Origin: Hyposmocoma kahamanoa
Lineage: Eukaryota > Arthropoda > Insecta > Lepidoptera > Cosmopterigidae
Direction of reading: 5' to 3'
NCBI RefSeq assembly: GCF_003589595.1
Contig: NW_020653715.1
Coordinates: forward strand, 1,830,574 to 1,894,573
Length of the DNA: 64,000 nucleotides
How positions within the stretch are numbered: the stretch's first letter is position 1; every line of letters starts with the position of its first letter. Below are positions 52,615 through 63,794 of this stretch, piece by piece. The notes below the pieces were generated by a model. The model saw nothing but the letters and a program-made list of their open reading frames with translations. It searched no databases and had not been told where the DNA came from. The translations under genes and the position numbers were made by a program.

Positions 52615-52712
52615 CATTTTCCTAGTTGGTTGTACAGGAAATCGAACCCAGTACCTCCTCACCCAGCGTAAATATGCAGCGTAAATCGATGGGTCACCGA
52701 AGTCGAAATACT
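52615..52712 (-). mobile_element. SINE E-like tRNA head
   Basis: Minus strand TTCGGTGACCCATCGATTTA and GAGGTACTGGGTTCGATTTC: A- and B-box regions of the SINE E type, with an extra short duplication (CAGCGTAAAT twice). Confidence 0.55.
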
Positions 52713-53155
52713 AATTAGGTAAGAAACCTAAATTATATTTTTGTCACTTTCGTTCTCGTGATCGCTTCTATGCGGTTGTTTCTTTCTTTATATTGCCACT
52801 GGTTAACATTAATTGAATCTTTGCATCTTTGCCATTAACTATAATCTATCCCACTTTCCCTTTCACAAAATATCTTTAACAAAACTGTAAGCACATTCCA
52901 AGGGTCTATTCCACACTCCCCCAACATTTTAACGACAAAGTTAATGACAGTTTTTTAGCTCAGTTAATTTCCGTTCATGTCTAATTAACTGGTCTAATGG
53001 AAGCCCGTTGCAGGGAGATAGCCCGGGCACATGACAGGAATCGAACTCTGGACTCCGGTGTTTAATAGCAGTTTCTCAATTAAACTTTCAAATCATGTTT
53101 ATATTGTAAGCAAATTACACTTGAAGCCGTGATATTGTTTAAACTACTGATTCGC
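52713..53155. other. no gene recognised
   Basis: GGAAGCCCGTTGCAGGGAGA, GACAGGAATCGAACTCTGGA near 53000-53055 may be another worn tRNA-like repeat. Confidence 0.4.
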
Positions 53156-53157
53156 AA

Positions 53158-53912
53158 GACTGCGGTTCCACCAGAGATGTGCGAGGTGGCTAGGTGGTGC
53201 GAGGATGTGGAGCGGACGGTTTTCAGGAGGTGAGGCGCTCGCTTACCTCGCACACCTTCCTCACTCGCATTTCTCGCACACATTCCTCTTACACATCTCT
53301 CGCTTTTTGTTCGTATACTAAGTTACTGACCCGACCACAGACGGTTTAGTGATGGCCAATTTTACTGCAAACTACAAATCAATTAATTGGGTCATACTAG
53401 CGGTTCTCACTACGTAACTTATAAAAGCATAATTAAAACTTCCGAAATCTTAATTTTAAATCCTCCTTCAAATCCTTAGACACTCATTCGATTGCGATTG
53501 AAATGTTCGATGTAGTAATCGATTACAAAAGCTTTACAGCACTATGCAACCATAGACTATTCATACATCTTTAATTTAAAAATAACCTCACTTTTTGACT
53601 ACCATTTTTCAAATACAATTTTACGATGTTATTCAAATTAATATTGTTGAAAAAAGTGATGAGATATCAAGTCACAATCTTCGAAATATATGTGAAAGTG
53701 TTACTTACTCGATTTAATGAGTGATTGCTTTAGAAATTCAACCTGACCGTTTTGTTTACATTTCGTTTAAAATGAATTGGAACAGACTTACACATAAATG
53801 AGATGAGATGCTACACTAAGCGAGGCTAGGAAATTGAAGTAATCCTATTGGTGGATTTTTTCCTTGCAAACCGCCTAGCGATCTCGCACATCTCTGGTGG
53901 AAACGCAGCCTA
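53158..53912. mobile_element. M5 element with roughly 35-bp inverted ends
   Basis: CTGCGGTTCCACCAGAGATG, TGCGAGG at 53160-53187 returns inverted at 53885-53908 (CGCACATCTCTGGTGGAAAC). A local GCGAGG-rich tract (53180-53300) has purine-pyrimidine bias. No target duplication or coding frame found. Confidence 0.6.
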
Positions 53913-54138
53913 AGGCTTGAGAAGAATGAGTAAAAAACTGTATTGTTTGTACAATACGAGTATATAAATATCAAATACCACAAATCAAAAGTTATCTACA
54001 AGAGCCAAACGGACTATCAAGGATTAACATTAATATGTGAAGGACATCTCTAGGATTAAAAAAAATCTTAAATACAAATTATCACATTATATTCCAATTG
54101 TATTATGTTTTTTAATATTATTTTTGTTTTTTTTTAAT

Positions 54139-54443
54139 ATCAATTAGCGGGACGAACAAATCGTGTGTGTGTGTGTGTGTGGTGGTAAGCTACACGCCCG
54201 TCCATAACAGTTGCATGGCCACTTCATGCTTTAAATCGCAAAGTACTAAAGGGCACTGCCACTGCGGCTATCACCCTTAGACATAAGTTGACAAGTCCCA
54301 TGTGCCTGTAATTTCAGCAGCACGTCTTACCCTTCAAAACCGGAACGCAGTAATGCTGACATTAATGCCTGGCGGCAGAAATAGGTAAGATCGCAGTACT
54401 TTCCTGGACGAACTCTTTCACAAGGAGCTTTACTGTTAGTACT
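54139..54443 (-). mobile_element. family A, near full length, with GT expansion
   Basis: Antisense copy from CAATTAGCGGGACGAACAAA to AAGGAGCTTTACTGTTAGTA. A run of GT units at 54164-54181 replaces the usual GCGCCTGAT. Confidence 0.75.
54164..54181. repeat. (GT)9 microsatellite
   Basis: Nine GT units grown within family A. Confidence 0.9.
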
Positions 54444-55014
54444 TTGTCTCTGGTAACCATCGACCTGATGTCGATGCTGATCACTTTATTTTTTTTCTTG
54501 GAAAAAAGCTACCGTATTGGTTCCATTTAAATATTTGTCTTCTAATAATTGTACATGATCTGGGATTATTTCAATTAGCGGTGATTTGGTAAACACCTAG
54601 GCATAACAATCTAGGCACCAAACTCTCGGAGGGGAGAGTAATCAAATATTCCATAACAGGTGTCACCACCATTAATGTGGGGTTGAAAACTGACACCAGG
54701 GGTGCGATTGTACATTGACATATCAAAAGTGACAATGTGATCTACAGGGGTGATTTTTTAATTAACAGACGCCTGTAAAATGGTTTTTTCACAAATTTAA
54801 GAAAGTGCTTAAAATTCAAATCTTAAGTGCAATAAGGATTCTTTTTGCGTGCAGTTAAACGGGGCGGTCAATACAACCAGAAGAAGAAACTGTTCTTCTT
54901 CTTGTCTACCAACAGCGATTACGATCTAAATCACACTTTTATTATAAACAAAAAAATTAACAAAAGAATGGATCAGCAAAACAAGAAAAGAGTTAAATAA
55001 CAATCTCCTCTTGC
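54444..55014. other. no gene recognised
   Basis: Nothing assigned. Confidence 0.4.
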
Positions 55015-55048
55015 CATTGACTTACAATTATATGGACGTCGGGTCCGC
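55015..55048 (-). mobile_element. M1 MITE, cut by an assembly gap
   Basis: CATTGACTTACAATTATATG, GACGTCGGGTCCGCG is an M1 end; the rest falls in the unsequenced run. Confidence 0.8.
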
Positions 55049-55458
55049 GCTAAAAAGTNNNNNNNNNNNNNNNNNNNNNNNNNNNNNNNNNNNNNNNNNN
55101 NNNNNNNNNNNNNNNNNNNNNNNNNNNNNNNNNNNNNNNNNNNNNNNNNNNNNNNNNNNNNNNNNNNNNNNNNNNNNNNNNNNNNNNNNNNNNNNNNNNN
55201 NNNNNNNNNNNNNNNNNNNNNNNNNNNNNNNNNNNNNNNNNNNNNNNNNNNNNNNNNNNNNNNNNNNNNNNNNNNNNNNNNNNNNNNNNNNNNNNNNNNN
55301 NNNNNNNNNNNNNNNNNNNNNNNNNNNNNNNNNNNNNNNNNNNNNNNNNNNNNNNNNNNNNNNNNNNNNNNNNNNNNNNNNNNNNNNNNNNNNNNNNNNN
55401 NNNNNNNNNNNNNNNNNNNNNNNNNNNNNNNNNNNNNNNNNNNNNNNNNNNNNNNNNN
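55049..55458. other. assembly gap (410 N)
   Basis: Undetermined bases. An M1 copy enters from the left and a SINE B copy leaves on the right. Open frames drawn across it are artefacts. Confidence 1.
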
Positions 55459-55640
55459 AGGTCCCAGGTTCGATTCCTGGGCCGGGAGAAATATTTGTAT
55501 GGCCTACATTTATTTCTCTCGTGAGTTTGGGTGTAATTTGTGGTTGTCTATGTGTGTGTCCATGGCACCCGCGACACAGGGTTCCCCTAGTGCGGGGCTA
55601 TGTTGAATGTGTGCGTTTGTGCGTGTGTGCGTTATTCACT
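55459..55640 (+). mobile_element. SINE B, 5' end lost in the gap
   Basis: GGTTCGATTCCTGGGCCGGG, GAAATATTTGTATGGCCTAC, GTCCATGGCACCCGCGACAC and TGTTGAATGTGTGCGTTTGT. Confidence 0.8.
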
Positions 55641-56365
55641 ACACAATTATTACTGTGTCAAACCAAAACACTGTAAGTTCCAGTATAGTGTTTTGTAACA
55701 TCTTACAATAAGAATCTGTCGACTGTTATCAATGCAAAACATACGACGAGTGGCTGAAATGTAATCTCTTTTGATTGTTTATAGTTAAAAAATAATACGT
55801 TGCTTATTTTTTTTTTTCAAAATTAGTGACACTCTATTATATATTACGTTTCCCTTTGTATGAACAAAATGGCGGAGAAAAAAAAGAAATTGTGAATAAC
55901 AACTTCATTTTTAACAGATTCTTTCTAATGTTTAATGTCTATTTGTATTTGATAAATGTATTTCCTATATACATTTCATATTTAAAAATGGTCATCTATT
56001 ATTTCATACGTAGATTACTTATTAGTATGTATTCGTTTACAAAATAGAAACAGTTTATTTTGCAAAGTACTCGTTTAATTGTATTATAATTGCTAGATAG
56101 AATTCTCTAATATTTAATGTGCAAAATATGCTATGAACTTAATGTACCTTATCGTGTTTTTGGATTTTCGTGATTGTTCATAGGAAATAAAACTATTTTA
56201 TTTGGATTTAAATCGCGTTTATTTTTTTTTAAACAAACCAACATTTCATGCCGTTTACAGGTCCAGACCAATATAACTATAGGTCGTGACAATAGTTTAA
56301 TCTCGTATAAATACGTTTTTTTATGTTAGAAACCCGTATTGTTACCCGTAATTGCAACTTTTTTG
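55641..56365. other. no gene; worn repeat at the right
   Basis: 56202-56300 (GGATTTAAATCGCGTTTATT, AAACAAACCAACATTTCATG, CTATAGGTCGTGAC) shares pieces with 4150-4240 and 32378-32445; class unknown. Confidence 0.4.
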
Positions 56366-56366
56366 T

Positions 56367-56518
56367 AACGCAAAAAACCGATTTCAAAAGTTCGTGTAAT
56401 TACATCTTTTTGCGAAAATTTATTGAAATCGGTTACCGGAAGTTGCGCGAAAATGAATTCATCTCCTAGTTTGCCACAAATGGGACCAATACTGAGGTAT
56501 CTTTTTTGAAGTCGGTTA
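56367..56518 (-). mobile_element. family C repeat, internally deleted
   Basis: AAAAAACCGATTTCAAAAGT to TTTTTTGAAGTCGGTTA with ATTGAAATCGGTTACCGGAA inside; about 120 bp shorter than 5499-5770. Confidence 0.6.
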
Positions 56519-56554
56519 AAAATTACAAAAAAACAGAATAATACGCGTTATAGT

Positions 56555-56705
56555 CTTTTCTCGAAATGTTGTTTGTGATATTACATAATTATTGGTTTGA
56601 CAGGGTAAATTAGTTACAGTTTTCTTTTGGCCACGATTTGACAGTAAACTTAACCATGGAGCGTGTAACTGTCCCGAAAGGTCGGGAAAATAAAAGAAAT
56701 TCACG
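56555..56705. mobile_element. Penelope-like terminal repeat relic
   Basis: AACCATGGAGCGTGTAACTG, TCCCGAAAGGTCGGGAAAAT, AAAAGAAATTCACGCC corresponds to the right end of 29874-30395. Confidence 0.5.
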
Positions 56706-57943
56706 CCTTGATAAAAATAAAACCATAACTAATGATTTATTATTACTAATTGTCACTAAAACGTAACAATAATGTCACTATAAAACTAATAATAACTACT
56801 GAAAGATAATAACTAAAATCCTAAAGCACTTTAGACGTTTGTTGACCCTCTTATTATAACCACGGACCAATAACCCAAGAGGAATGCTGCTCTTCATACT
56901 AGTTCGTAACTCTGAAAACGGTCAAAATTCAGTGTTTAAAACTAGATGGCGCTGATCAATAGCCTGGACGTAGTTATTATGTAAATGGTCGTGGACAATT
57001 ATATATTAATTCCACTTTAATATGAGATATAAGAAGTCAGTTTTTTCCTTGCAATGTTTTTAAGTTTCTGGCTTCTCTTTTAGAATTTTACCATTGTCAA
57101 GTCAGTCATGGGAGTTGCACTTTCGTTTGTTAGATGTTTAATGAAATAACATTGCTCTTTACTTGGTACAATACCCAAAGCAAAACGTTTCCAAGATAAC
57201 TCGCGTGAAAAAATTTTTTTTGCATACATTAATTGATGCATACATTTTTCTTTACAATTATTATTATTGTCTTTAAATTATGACATACATGATTATGACA
57301 TCTCGTATTAAATCAATTAACTTTAATTTATCAATTTATTGTCTAATTATTGTTTTTACATTTAGTCTTAATCTATCAGTGTATTATTTGATTATTGTAT
57401 TTGCATGCTTTTGTTTAAGAAAGCCAAATAAGCCAAATAAACTTAAGTGGTCATATTTTTATCATTAACATGCATAATGTACCGTACCCCTATTTGAAGC
57501 AAATAAATGAATTATTATTACTTAATCTATTCCGGATTCTGGAACAATACAGAACAACACGATAATATATCAAATATAATCATGAGGTGAAATTATTTTC
57601 TGAACTTAGAAAAGTATACGTGTCAATAGATGGCATTGTGTGTCACAAACTAATATAAATTAACGCTTCCTGATATGGGTAGATGGAGCTAATGCTAAAC
57701 AAAAAAAGACTAGCTGGCACTATCCATAAAAAAAATATGCAATAAGCGCCATCTAGTTAATTTGTGTGTTATCACTAGAATTGGAGTAGCTTTGATAAAT
57801 TGCAGTTTGTCAATGTAAAACACACTCGTTATTTGGTACTTATCGCGACATCTGGCGTAGGTACCAATAGGTACTAAACATCCTCTTGAGTTGGTCCATG
57901 GCCTAACTAACGTAATCAACATTTTTTAGCAAAAATTGAGTTA
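56706..57943. other. no gene recognised
   Basis: A long unassigned AT-rich stretch with only short frames. Confidence 0.45.
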
Positions 57944-57951
57944 TTAACATA

Positions 57952-58412
57952 CATCGAGTATAATATAACCAGAAATAGAGACGAAATGTCATTTAATTTG
58001 TTTGAAAACTGTTCTGCCATATCATTACTGTGACAACTGCACTCCGATTGGCCAGACCGAGTTCGAAACAATTGACGGGTGTCGTCAATTGTTTCACTTC
58101 AAATCGACCAGTTAACTTAAGCTTTGCTATAATGGACGAAAATTGCAAAATTACACATTTAATATTTCATTACCGATGAAAGTTTTGCTGTTTTTCCCCA
58201 CACCACCGAATGGAACAGCACGCCGTTGTTAGAGATAATATCTTTATTATAATAAATATAAAATATTTTTGGAATATACGGAGACGTATACACAGGTCAG
58301 TTGTTGGCGCTGTCTATATTTCAGTCCAAACGAGAGTTGATATTTATAAATGATGTATCACTGATGAGTTACCAACAATGTATGGCCCGTATTTCTGGTT
58401 ATATACTCGACG
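57952..58412. mobile_element. M4 DNA transposon, uninterrupted copy
   Basis: 461 bp, ends CATCGAGTATAATATAACCA and TGGTTATATACTCGACG, flanked by TTAACATA at 57944-57951 and 58413-58420. It serves as the reference for the interrupted copy at 3029-4044. No coding frame. Confidence 0.85.
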
Positions 58413-58643
58413 TTAACATATTATCTGGAATCATCGAAATGAGATCTAAGTACAACACCTTGTAAGGCATTTTTTACAAGTTTAGTTTCAGTTCTATTGT
58501 TAAGCAAAATTACCGTAACTGACATTTTCCAAGAAGAAAAATTTTCACGTGCCTGTTCACGAAAGTTACCAAAATGCATTAGTGATGACAAAAAGGGAAG
58601 ATCATACTTACCCGTGGCTTTATTTATTCTCCTATAATATAAC
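58413..58643. other. no gene recognised
   Basis: Nothing assigned. Confidence 0.35.
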
Positions 58644-58888
58644 TTTTTTTTTATAATATCAAGTGACGCGACGAACAAGTCGTGCGCCTGATGATAAGCT
58701 GCACGCCTGTCCATAACAGTTGCAGTGCCACTCAGAGGTTTAAATCGCAAAGATCTGAGGGGCTCTGCCACTGCGCCCGTCTCCCTGAGACATAAGTTAA
58801 CAAAACCCATGTGCCTGTAATTTCACCAGCACCCTTACCCTTCAAAACCGGAACTCAGTAATGCTGATTGGCGGCAAATAAGTAACGT
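58644..58888 (-). mobile_element. family A copy, 5'-truncated
   Basis: Antisense, well preserved: TTTTATAATATCAAGTGACG to CGGAACTCAGTAATGCTGA, ending in GGCGGCAAATAAGTAACG. Confidence 0.8.
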
Positions 58889-59425
58889 AAACAATAAACA
58901 GGCAGAATTTTAAATTAAGAGCCGTATCATACTGACGATTTAAGCAAAATATAAGTCTACTTGTTGGCAAATCACGTTATATAAAAACAAAAAAAGAGCT
59001 GTTGATCATTAGGTTAGCAATTGTTTTTTTTATTTTTTATTTATTGAATTGCTGTTTGTTTTTATTTTATTTTCCTTAATTTTGATTTCTGTGTGTATCT
59101 TTTAAATCAATTTACTCTATTATATTGTTGTATGAGTGATGCAAGACAATAAACGTTTTATCTATCTATCTATCTAATTATAAAGCGTAATAATATATAA
59201 TATTAATAAAGCCCGAGCACGCAGCGCAACACCGCGCGCCGCGTTTGATTCGTGATTTGAAATCGATGCGAATTCACAGCAAGCACGCTCTCAAATCGTC
59301 AAACGGCCGCGACGCAAACCGCCAGTGTGATAAGGCTCTTAAGATATGTACTAGCAGCAATTAGTGCTACTTTGAAAATAGATATTTATTGAATAATGAT
59401 GTGATTAGTTCAGTTCTCATAATGA
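58889..59425. other. LINE-like tail and a GC patch; no gene
   Basis: 59130-59176 (GATGCAAGACAATAAACGTT then TATCTATCTATC) is a typical LINE 3' end with a simple-repeat tail. 59215-59335 is G+C-rich (ACACCGCGCGCCGCG, CAAACGGCCGCGACGC) and of unknown origin. Confidence 0.45.
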
Positions 59426-59431
59426 TCTGGA

Positions 59432-59625
59432 TAATTTTCGGGCCAGTTTTCTCTGCCTAATTTGGGTGGCATTTTTTTTAAGTATTCAAGAAAATTATCG
59501 TGAAATATTAAATAATATTTCAGGTTACTGCACTCGAATATTAAATAGCACGTTAGGACAATATTCTACAATATTTAAATAATGAACATTGCCACCAAAA
59601 TTAGGTAGGGAGAATTATCCAACTC
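59432..59625. mobile_element. fold-back element 1
   Basis: TTCTCTGCCTAATTTGGGTG, GCA at the left pairs with TGCCACCAAAATTAGGTAGG, GAGAA at the right; most of the roughly 190 bp can fold on itself with mismatches. Confidence 0.55.
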
Positions 59626-59872
59626 ATTAAAACCGAATCATTAAAAAAAGTTTAAAAAAAATTATTTGTCTGCTAAACAATATTTCATGTACATTTTTTT
59701 ATTTTCTACGTATACTTCTATCTTTTATCTAAATCTAGAATTTTAATATTAACAAAAAGATATAATTTATTGATAACCTAATGAGTCACATATTGATTAA
59801 TATTTGCTATAAAAACTATCTATAAAACAAAGATTGTTTAAAATTAAGATACCAAATTTAATAGTATTATAA

Positions 59873-60116
59873 CGGTCATACTCGGACTAGTGTTCCCTAT
59901 CTAATTTCCGTGGCAAATTTTTATTATTTAAGTAAGTACTCCATTTATTACCGTGCAATATTATTTAATATTCGAGTATTGTATCGTGAAATATTATTAA
60001 TAATTACACGATAAGATACTTGAATATTTAAATCAATGGTATTATACTTTCGATTTAAATAATAAAAATTGTAACGAAAATTAGGTAGTGTACACTAATC
60101 AGAGAATGACCGTTAA
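59873..60116. mobile_element. fold-back element 2, related to element 1
   Basis: AACGGTCATACTCGGACTAG, CCCTATCTAATTTCCGTGGC, AAATTTTTATTATTTAA pairs with TTAAATAATAAAAATTG, AAAATTAGGTAGTG and GAGAATGACCGTT. The CTAATTT...GTGGCA word is shared with element 1. Confidence 0.55.
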
Positions 60117-60559
60117 AATGAATGCACGATGCCACACTTAAAAAAAACATTTTTTTTGTGAAAATTGCATTTTACGTCATTATCAAAGAGTTTCAAATTT
60201 GCAGTTTGTTTAACTTAAACTTAAAATTTACAATCTGATACAAATTATATGGATTATTCTTTCCATGTACTTATAAATTATTACTTTTTATACTAAATAC
60301 AGCTATCAAATTACACATAAGAAGACGTTCTACACACGCCTGTCATGAGTTTACATTGTCGATTGTCGCTCACTACAAAATTGTTTCTTCTTGTAATCGG
60401 TAGGGGTGCTGCTTGCTTTTGTGCTAAGAACCTACATAGCTAAAAGCTAGATCTTGTCTTAAAACAATTTTTTAATTTGGTATTTTATACATAAGATTTT
60501 ATACTTTATAGTGAAAGAAAAGAAAATGGAAATATTTAAATAAGCATTATTTCCAATCT
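60117..60559. other. no gene recognised
   Basis: Nothing assigned. Confidence 0.4.
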
Positions 60560-60567
60560 CTAGCGAC

Positions 60568-61072
60568 AAGAGATAGGCAAGCGCCCGGGTTTTAACCTGG
60601 CACTTTGTTAATGCCAAAATCGGGTTAAAATCCATTAATGCCCTAGATCGAGGGCAATAACTATTGACAAAATGAGTTTAGTTCAAAATTTAATGATATT
60701 ATTACAAAATGTTTATTACTTTCTTATCTAGAAGATTTGATTTGCCTTTCTATTAAATCGGTCCGCTTCAAAATCGCATTGGAATAAGTCGTTAGATCAA
60801 ACACAAAAAATCATTAGATCCTATGCAATTAAATCGATTTTTGTAAAAATGGAATTGTAATGTGCCTGCTTAGTAGTGAGAATACACTGTGAGATTGCAG
60901 GGTATGTATTGTGTGAAGTTGCCAAGACGAAAGTCTAAAAAAGATTTTTTACATCGAAATTTGTACTAAGTATGGAATTATAATATCAAATTCAGTATTC
61001 GCCGTTTTTGCCCACGATTTTGGGCAGAAATGGATTAAACCCCGTTTTTGTTTAACCCACTGCCCATCTCTG
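60568..61072. mobile_element. hAT-like non-autonomous element
   Basis: The right end reads inward as CAGAGATGGGCAGTGGGTTA, the classic hAT-type terminus; the left end is AAGAGATAGGCAAGCGCCCG. Subterminal AAAATCGGGTTAAAATCC-like blocks are inverted at both ends. Flanks CTAGCGAC (60560-60567) and CTAACGAC (61073-61080) form an 8-bp duplication with one change. No transposase. Confidence 0.7.
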
Positions 61073-61080
61073 CTAACGAC

Positions 61081-61691
61081 CATCAACACAGTAAACTCAT
61101 GGTTTATCGTGTAAGGTACAAAATTAAAAGTTAACTAATAGGTTAGATTCACCATGGTTGTGAAATTCGAAACTGTCTTTTACAAACAAAAACATAACAG
61201 ATATCAGATGTCATTACAGACAAAATGTCCAATAAATAATTTTTCATACCACACTTGACCTGCTTTTGCATGCCTTGTGACATTTTTCCTGTAGTCTTCT
61301 AATACTGTTTACAAAGGCCAAAATGCTCTAGAGTCGAGTTTTTTTAAAACATAATTTTCACACAAATGGCAAACTCCCATTTAAGAAAAAATGGATCCAA
61401 TTATCAAAAGTACACGACAAAGTTTTTCCGCCATCTTGTGTTCTCGGCCGCCATTTTGTTCACGAATATTTACCGCCATTTTGGCTGTTCTGTCGACCCC
61501 ATGAGTTTGTTGCTGTATATTTTGTATTCGATCCGAAACACGAGCCTAATCCAGTAGGTGATGAAGGTGGACTTTGAGGTAATAGATTCGTTGCCGGGTG
61601 GTACACTCGGGCGGATAATGACATTCCATCTGAAAATAAAAATAAATCTTATTAATGATTGTTTTAGTGCTCTTATAGAATCAAAACGATT
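61081..61691. other. no gene; clustered CCGCCAT motifs
   Basis: Three CCGCCATYTTG words lie at 61428-61438, 61448-61458 and 61473-61483. The 63-residue frame over them has no recognisable domain. Confidence 0.4.
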
Positions 61692-61975
61692 TAGTAGCAG
61701 TAGACCTGCGTGTGGAAGAGGTCTTCCAGTTTTATCACCTTACCTATTTCTGCTACCAAGCAGTAATGTACGCATTACTGTCTTTCGGTTTTGAAGGGTA
61801 AAAGGTGCTGGTGAAATTATAGACACATGGGATTTGATAACTTATATCTTAGGGTGACGGGCGCAGTGACAATGCCCCTGATCTTTGTGATTTAAAGCAC
61901 TGGGTGGCAGTTCCCGAATAGGCTTACCACAAGGCCCACGACTTGTTTATCCCGTCAATGGTTATCATTGAAACA
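61692..61975 (+). mobile_element. family A, near full length
   Basis: Sense copy from TAGTAGCAGTAGACCTGCGT to GTTATCATTGAAACAAAA, with several small deletions. Confidence 0.75.
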
Positions 61976-63108
61976 AAATAATAAATAGCTAGAAGCCGCT
62001 TTGGTGGAGGCAATAAGAAAATGGACCGTACAAAAATTGTGTTTCATTAGCCAATACTCTACGCTAGTTAAAAAAAATAACGTGAAATTTTATGTATTTA
62101 TTATATGTAATATTTATCTAATGGAAATGTTGTGTGAAACAATTGGATGTCAGATTTATGTCTCTAAGTCAGTTAGTTTTAAGTGTTACTTGGTATCTGT
62201 TATCTGTAGTAAGTAGTACCCTGTTAAATAAAATTAAATAGTGTCTTTATTTTGATTTCTCAATCAAAATAACAAACTGGTGCTGCAAGTTGCTTTCTAT
62301 AGATAATAAATAGCTTTTATAATAGTTAAGATTGAGCAGGAGCTTTCTAGTAATACTAGCAAAGATCACTAGGATGCAGACGTTCAGATGTGAATATAAT
62401 CATTAGGTTGTACTTATTTTACAAGATCTGTAAGAGGTAATGTATAGATACGATACAACGCACTCTATTGGGAAGGATTAGGATTGACAATTAATTATTA
62501 TAGGGTTGTAGCTTCCCAAAATATGACCTGCATACATTGAGAACGCAGCGCGGTATTAATGGGAACCTAAGGAAATTGACGGCAAACGAAATACTAAAAC
62601 TGTTGCAAAAAAAAATTTTAAAATACCGTCGTCACCTTCAGACAAGGGCAATCTTCCAGTAACACAAAAAAAACTACAAGTATTTCCTGGAACCCTGCCA
62701 ATGTCGTAAACCGTTTTACTGAGATATACAAAAAATAAACATTAAAACAAAGCGGTACGATACTGATGGATATAATAATCAAATTATGAGATTCTGTAAA
62801 TGAGATTAACGTTATCTTTCAAAAGACCAATAAGATGAAGTCGGACGAAACCCTTCGTACAAAGATTGCTACATAGTGAATAAATTTAAAATAACTCAGT
62901 GTAAGGTTAAAAAGATGAACATAAATGGTTGAATTGCAATGGAAATGAAAACCATTAAGTCCATTGATTCTTACAAGCGAGAAAACTTACGCTTGTATCG
63001 TCTAGTAGTAGATTGCAAAATGAAAACAATCAGTATGACGTACAATAGCACGTTGACCGCAACTGAAACGGAAGTAGGCCACAAGAAAATAAAAATCTCT
63101 ACTAATCA
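61976..63108. other. no gene recognised
   Basis: Frames at 62001-62216 and 62939-63133 lack any domain; the latter runs into an M1 element. Nothing else assigned. Confidence 0.45.
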
Positions 63109-63116
63109 ATTGAAAA

Positions 63117-63394
63117 CATTGACTTACAAATAAATGGACGACGGGTCTAATACAAAAACCACGAAAAAAATGTCCCAAGTCAACCTATTTAAATGTAGTG
63201 ACATGTAAAGGAATATGAAAAAGCTAAAACGTTGAATTTAAATTGTAATGTCATCGCAGTACTGTCTAATTTTGCTTGCTTCGCTGTCAGTCGAACAAAT
63301 GAAGACTAAAGCATGAATGACACTCTGTATAACGCCCTATAAGTTCGGACACTTTTTAGCGCGGACCCGACGTCCATATAATTGTAAGTCAATG
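63117..63394 (+). mobile_element. M1 MITE, 278 bp, exact 8-bp target duplication
   Basis: Flanked by ATTGAAAA at 63109-63116 and 63395-63402. It lacks a few internal bases relative to the 286-bp copies (CTCTGTATAACGCCC). Confidence 0.9.
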
Positions 63395-63402
63395 ATTGAA
63401 AA

Positions 63403-63794
63403 ACTAAAAACCACGTAATCGGAAAAAATTGTCACACGTGTACTGTTAGAGCGAAACACAAATAGCAGCCGCACTGCAGGAAAATGTAAACATGTGGGAA
63501 CAATAAACAATACGTCACCAACAGAATTACTGAAATTACCGGTGGTGTGACTGCGCAACAACAGACCTCTCTCCTTCTCAATTTGTAATTTTCAAATTGT
63601 TGTAAAAGGTACCATGGTAACTGAAAATATAATAGAATACAAACAACAAAGTATGTGTTACGCGACTAAACCATATGTCAGAAGCGGAAAAATAAACATG
63701 TTACTCATCGTTTGTAGTATGTAAATACGTGCGATCAGAGTTATCAGCTGGCGATGCCAAGTCTCGCTGCAATTTTGTTAAACACGTGCGCTAA
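63403..63794. other. no gene recognised
   Basis: Unassigned. Confidence 0.4.

Noticed and set aside
55011..55676. 221-codon open frame across the N run
   Set aside because: Most of it is undetermined bases; both ends are repeat sequence (M1 and SINE B).
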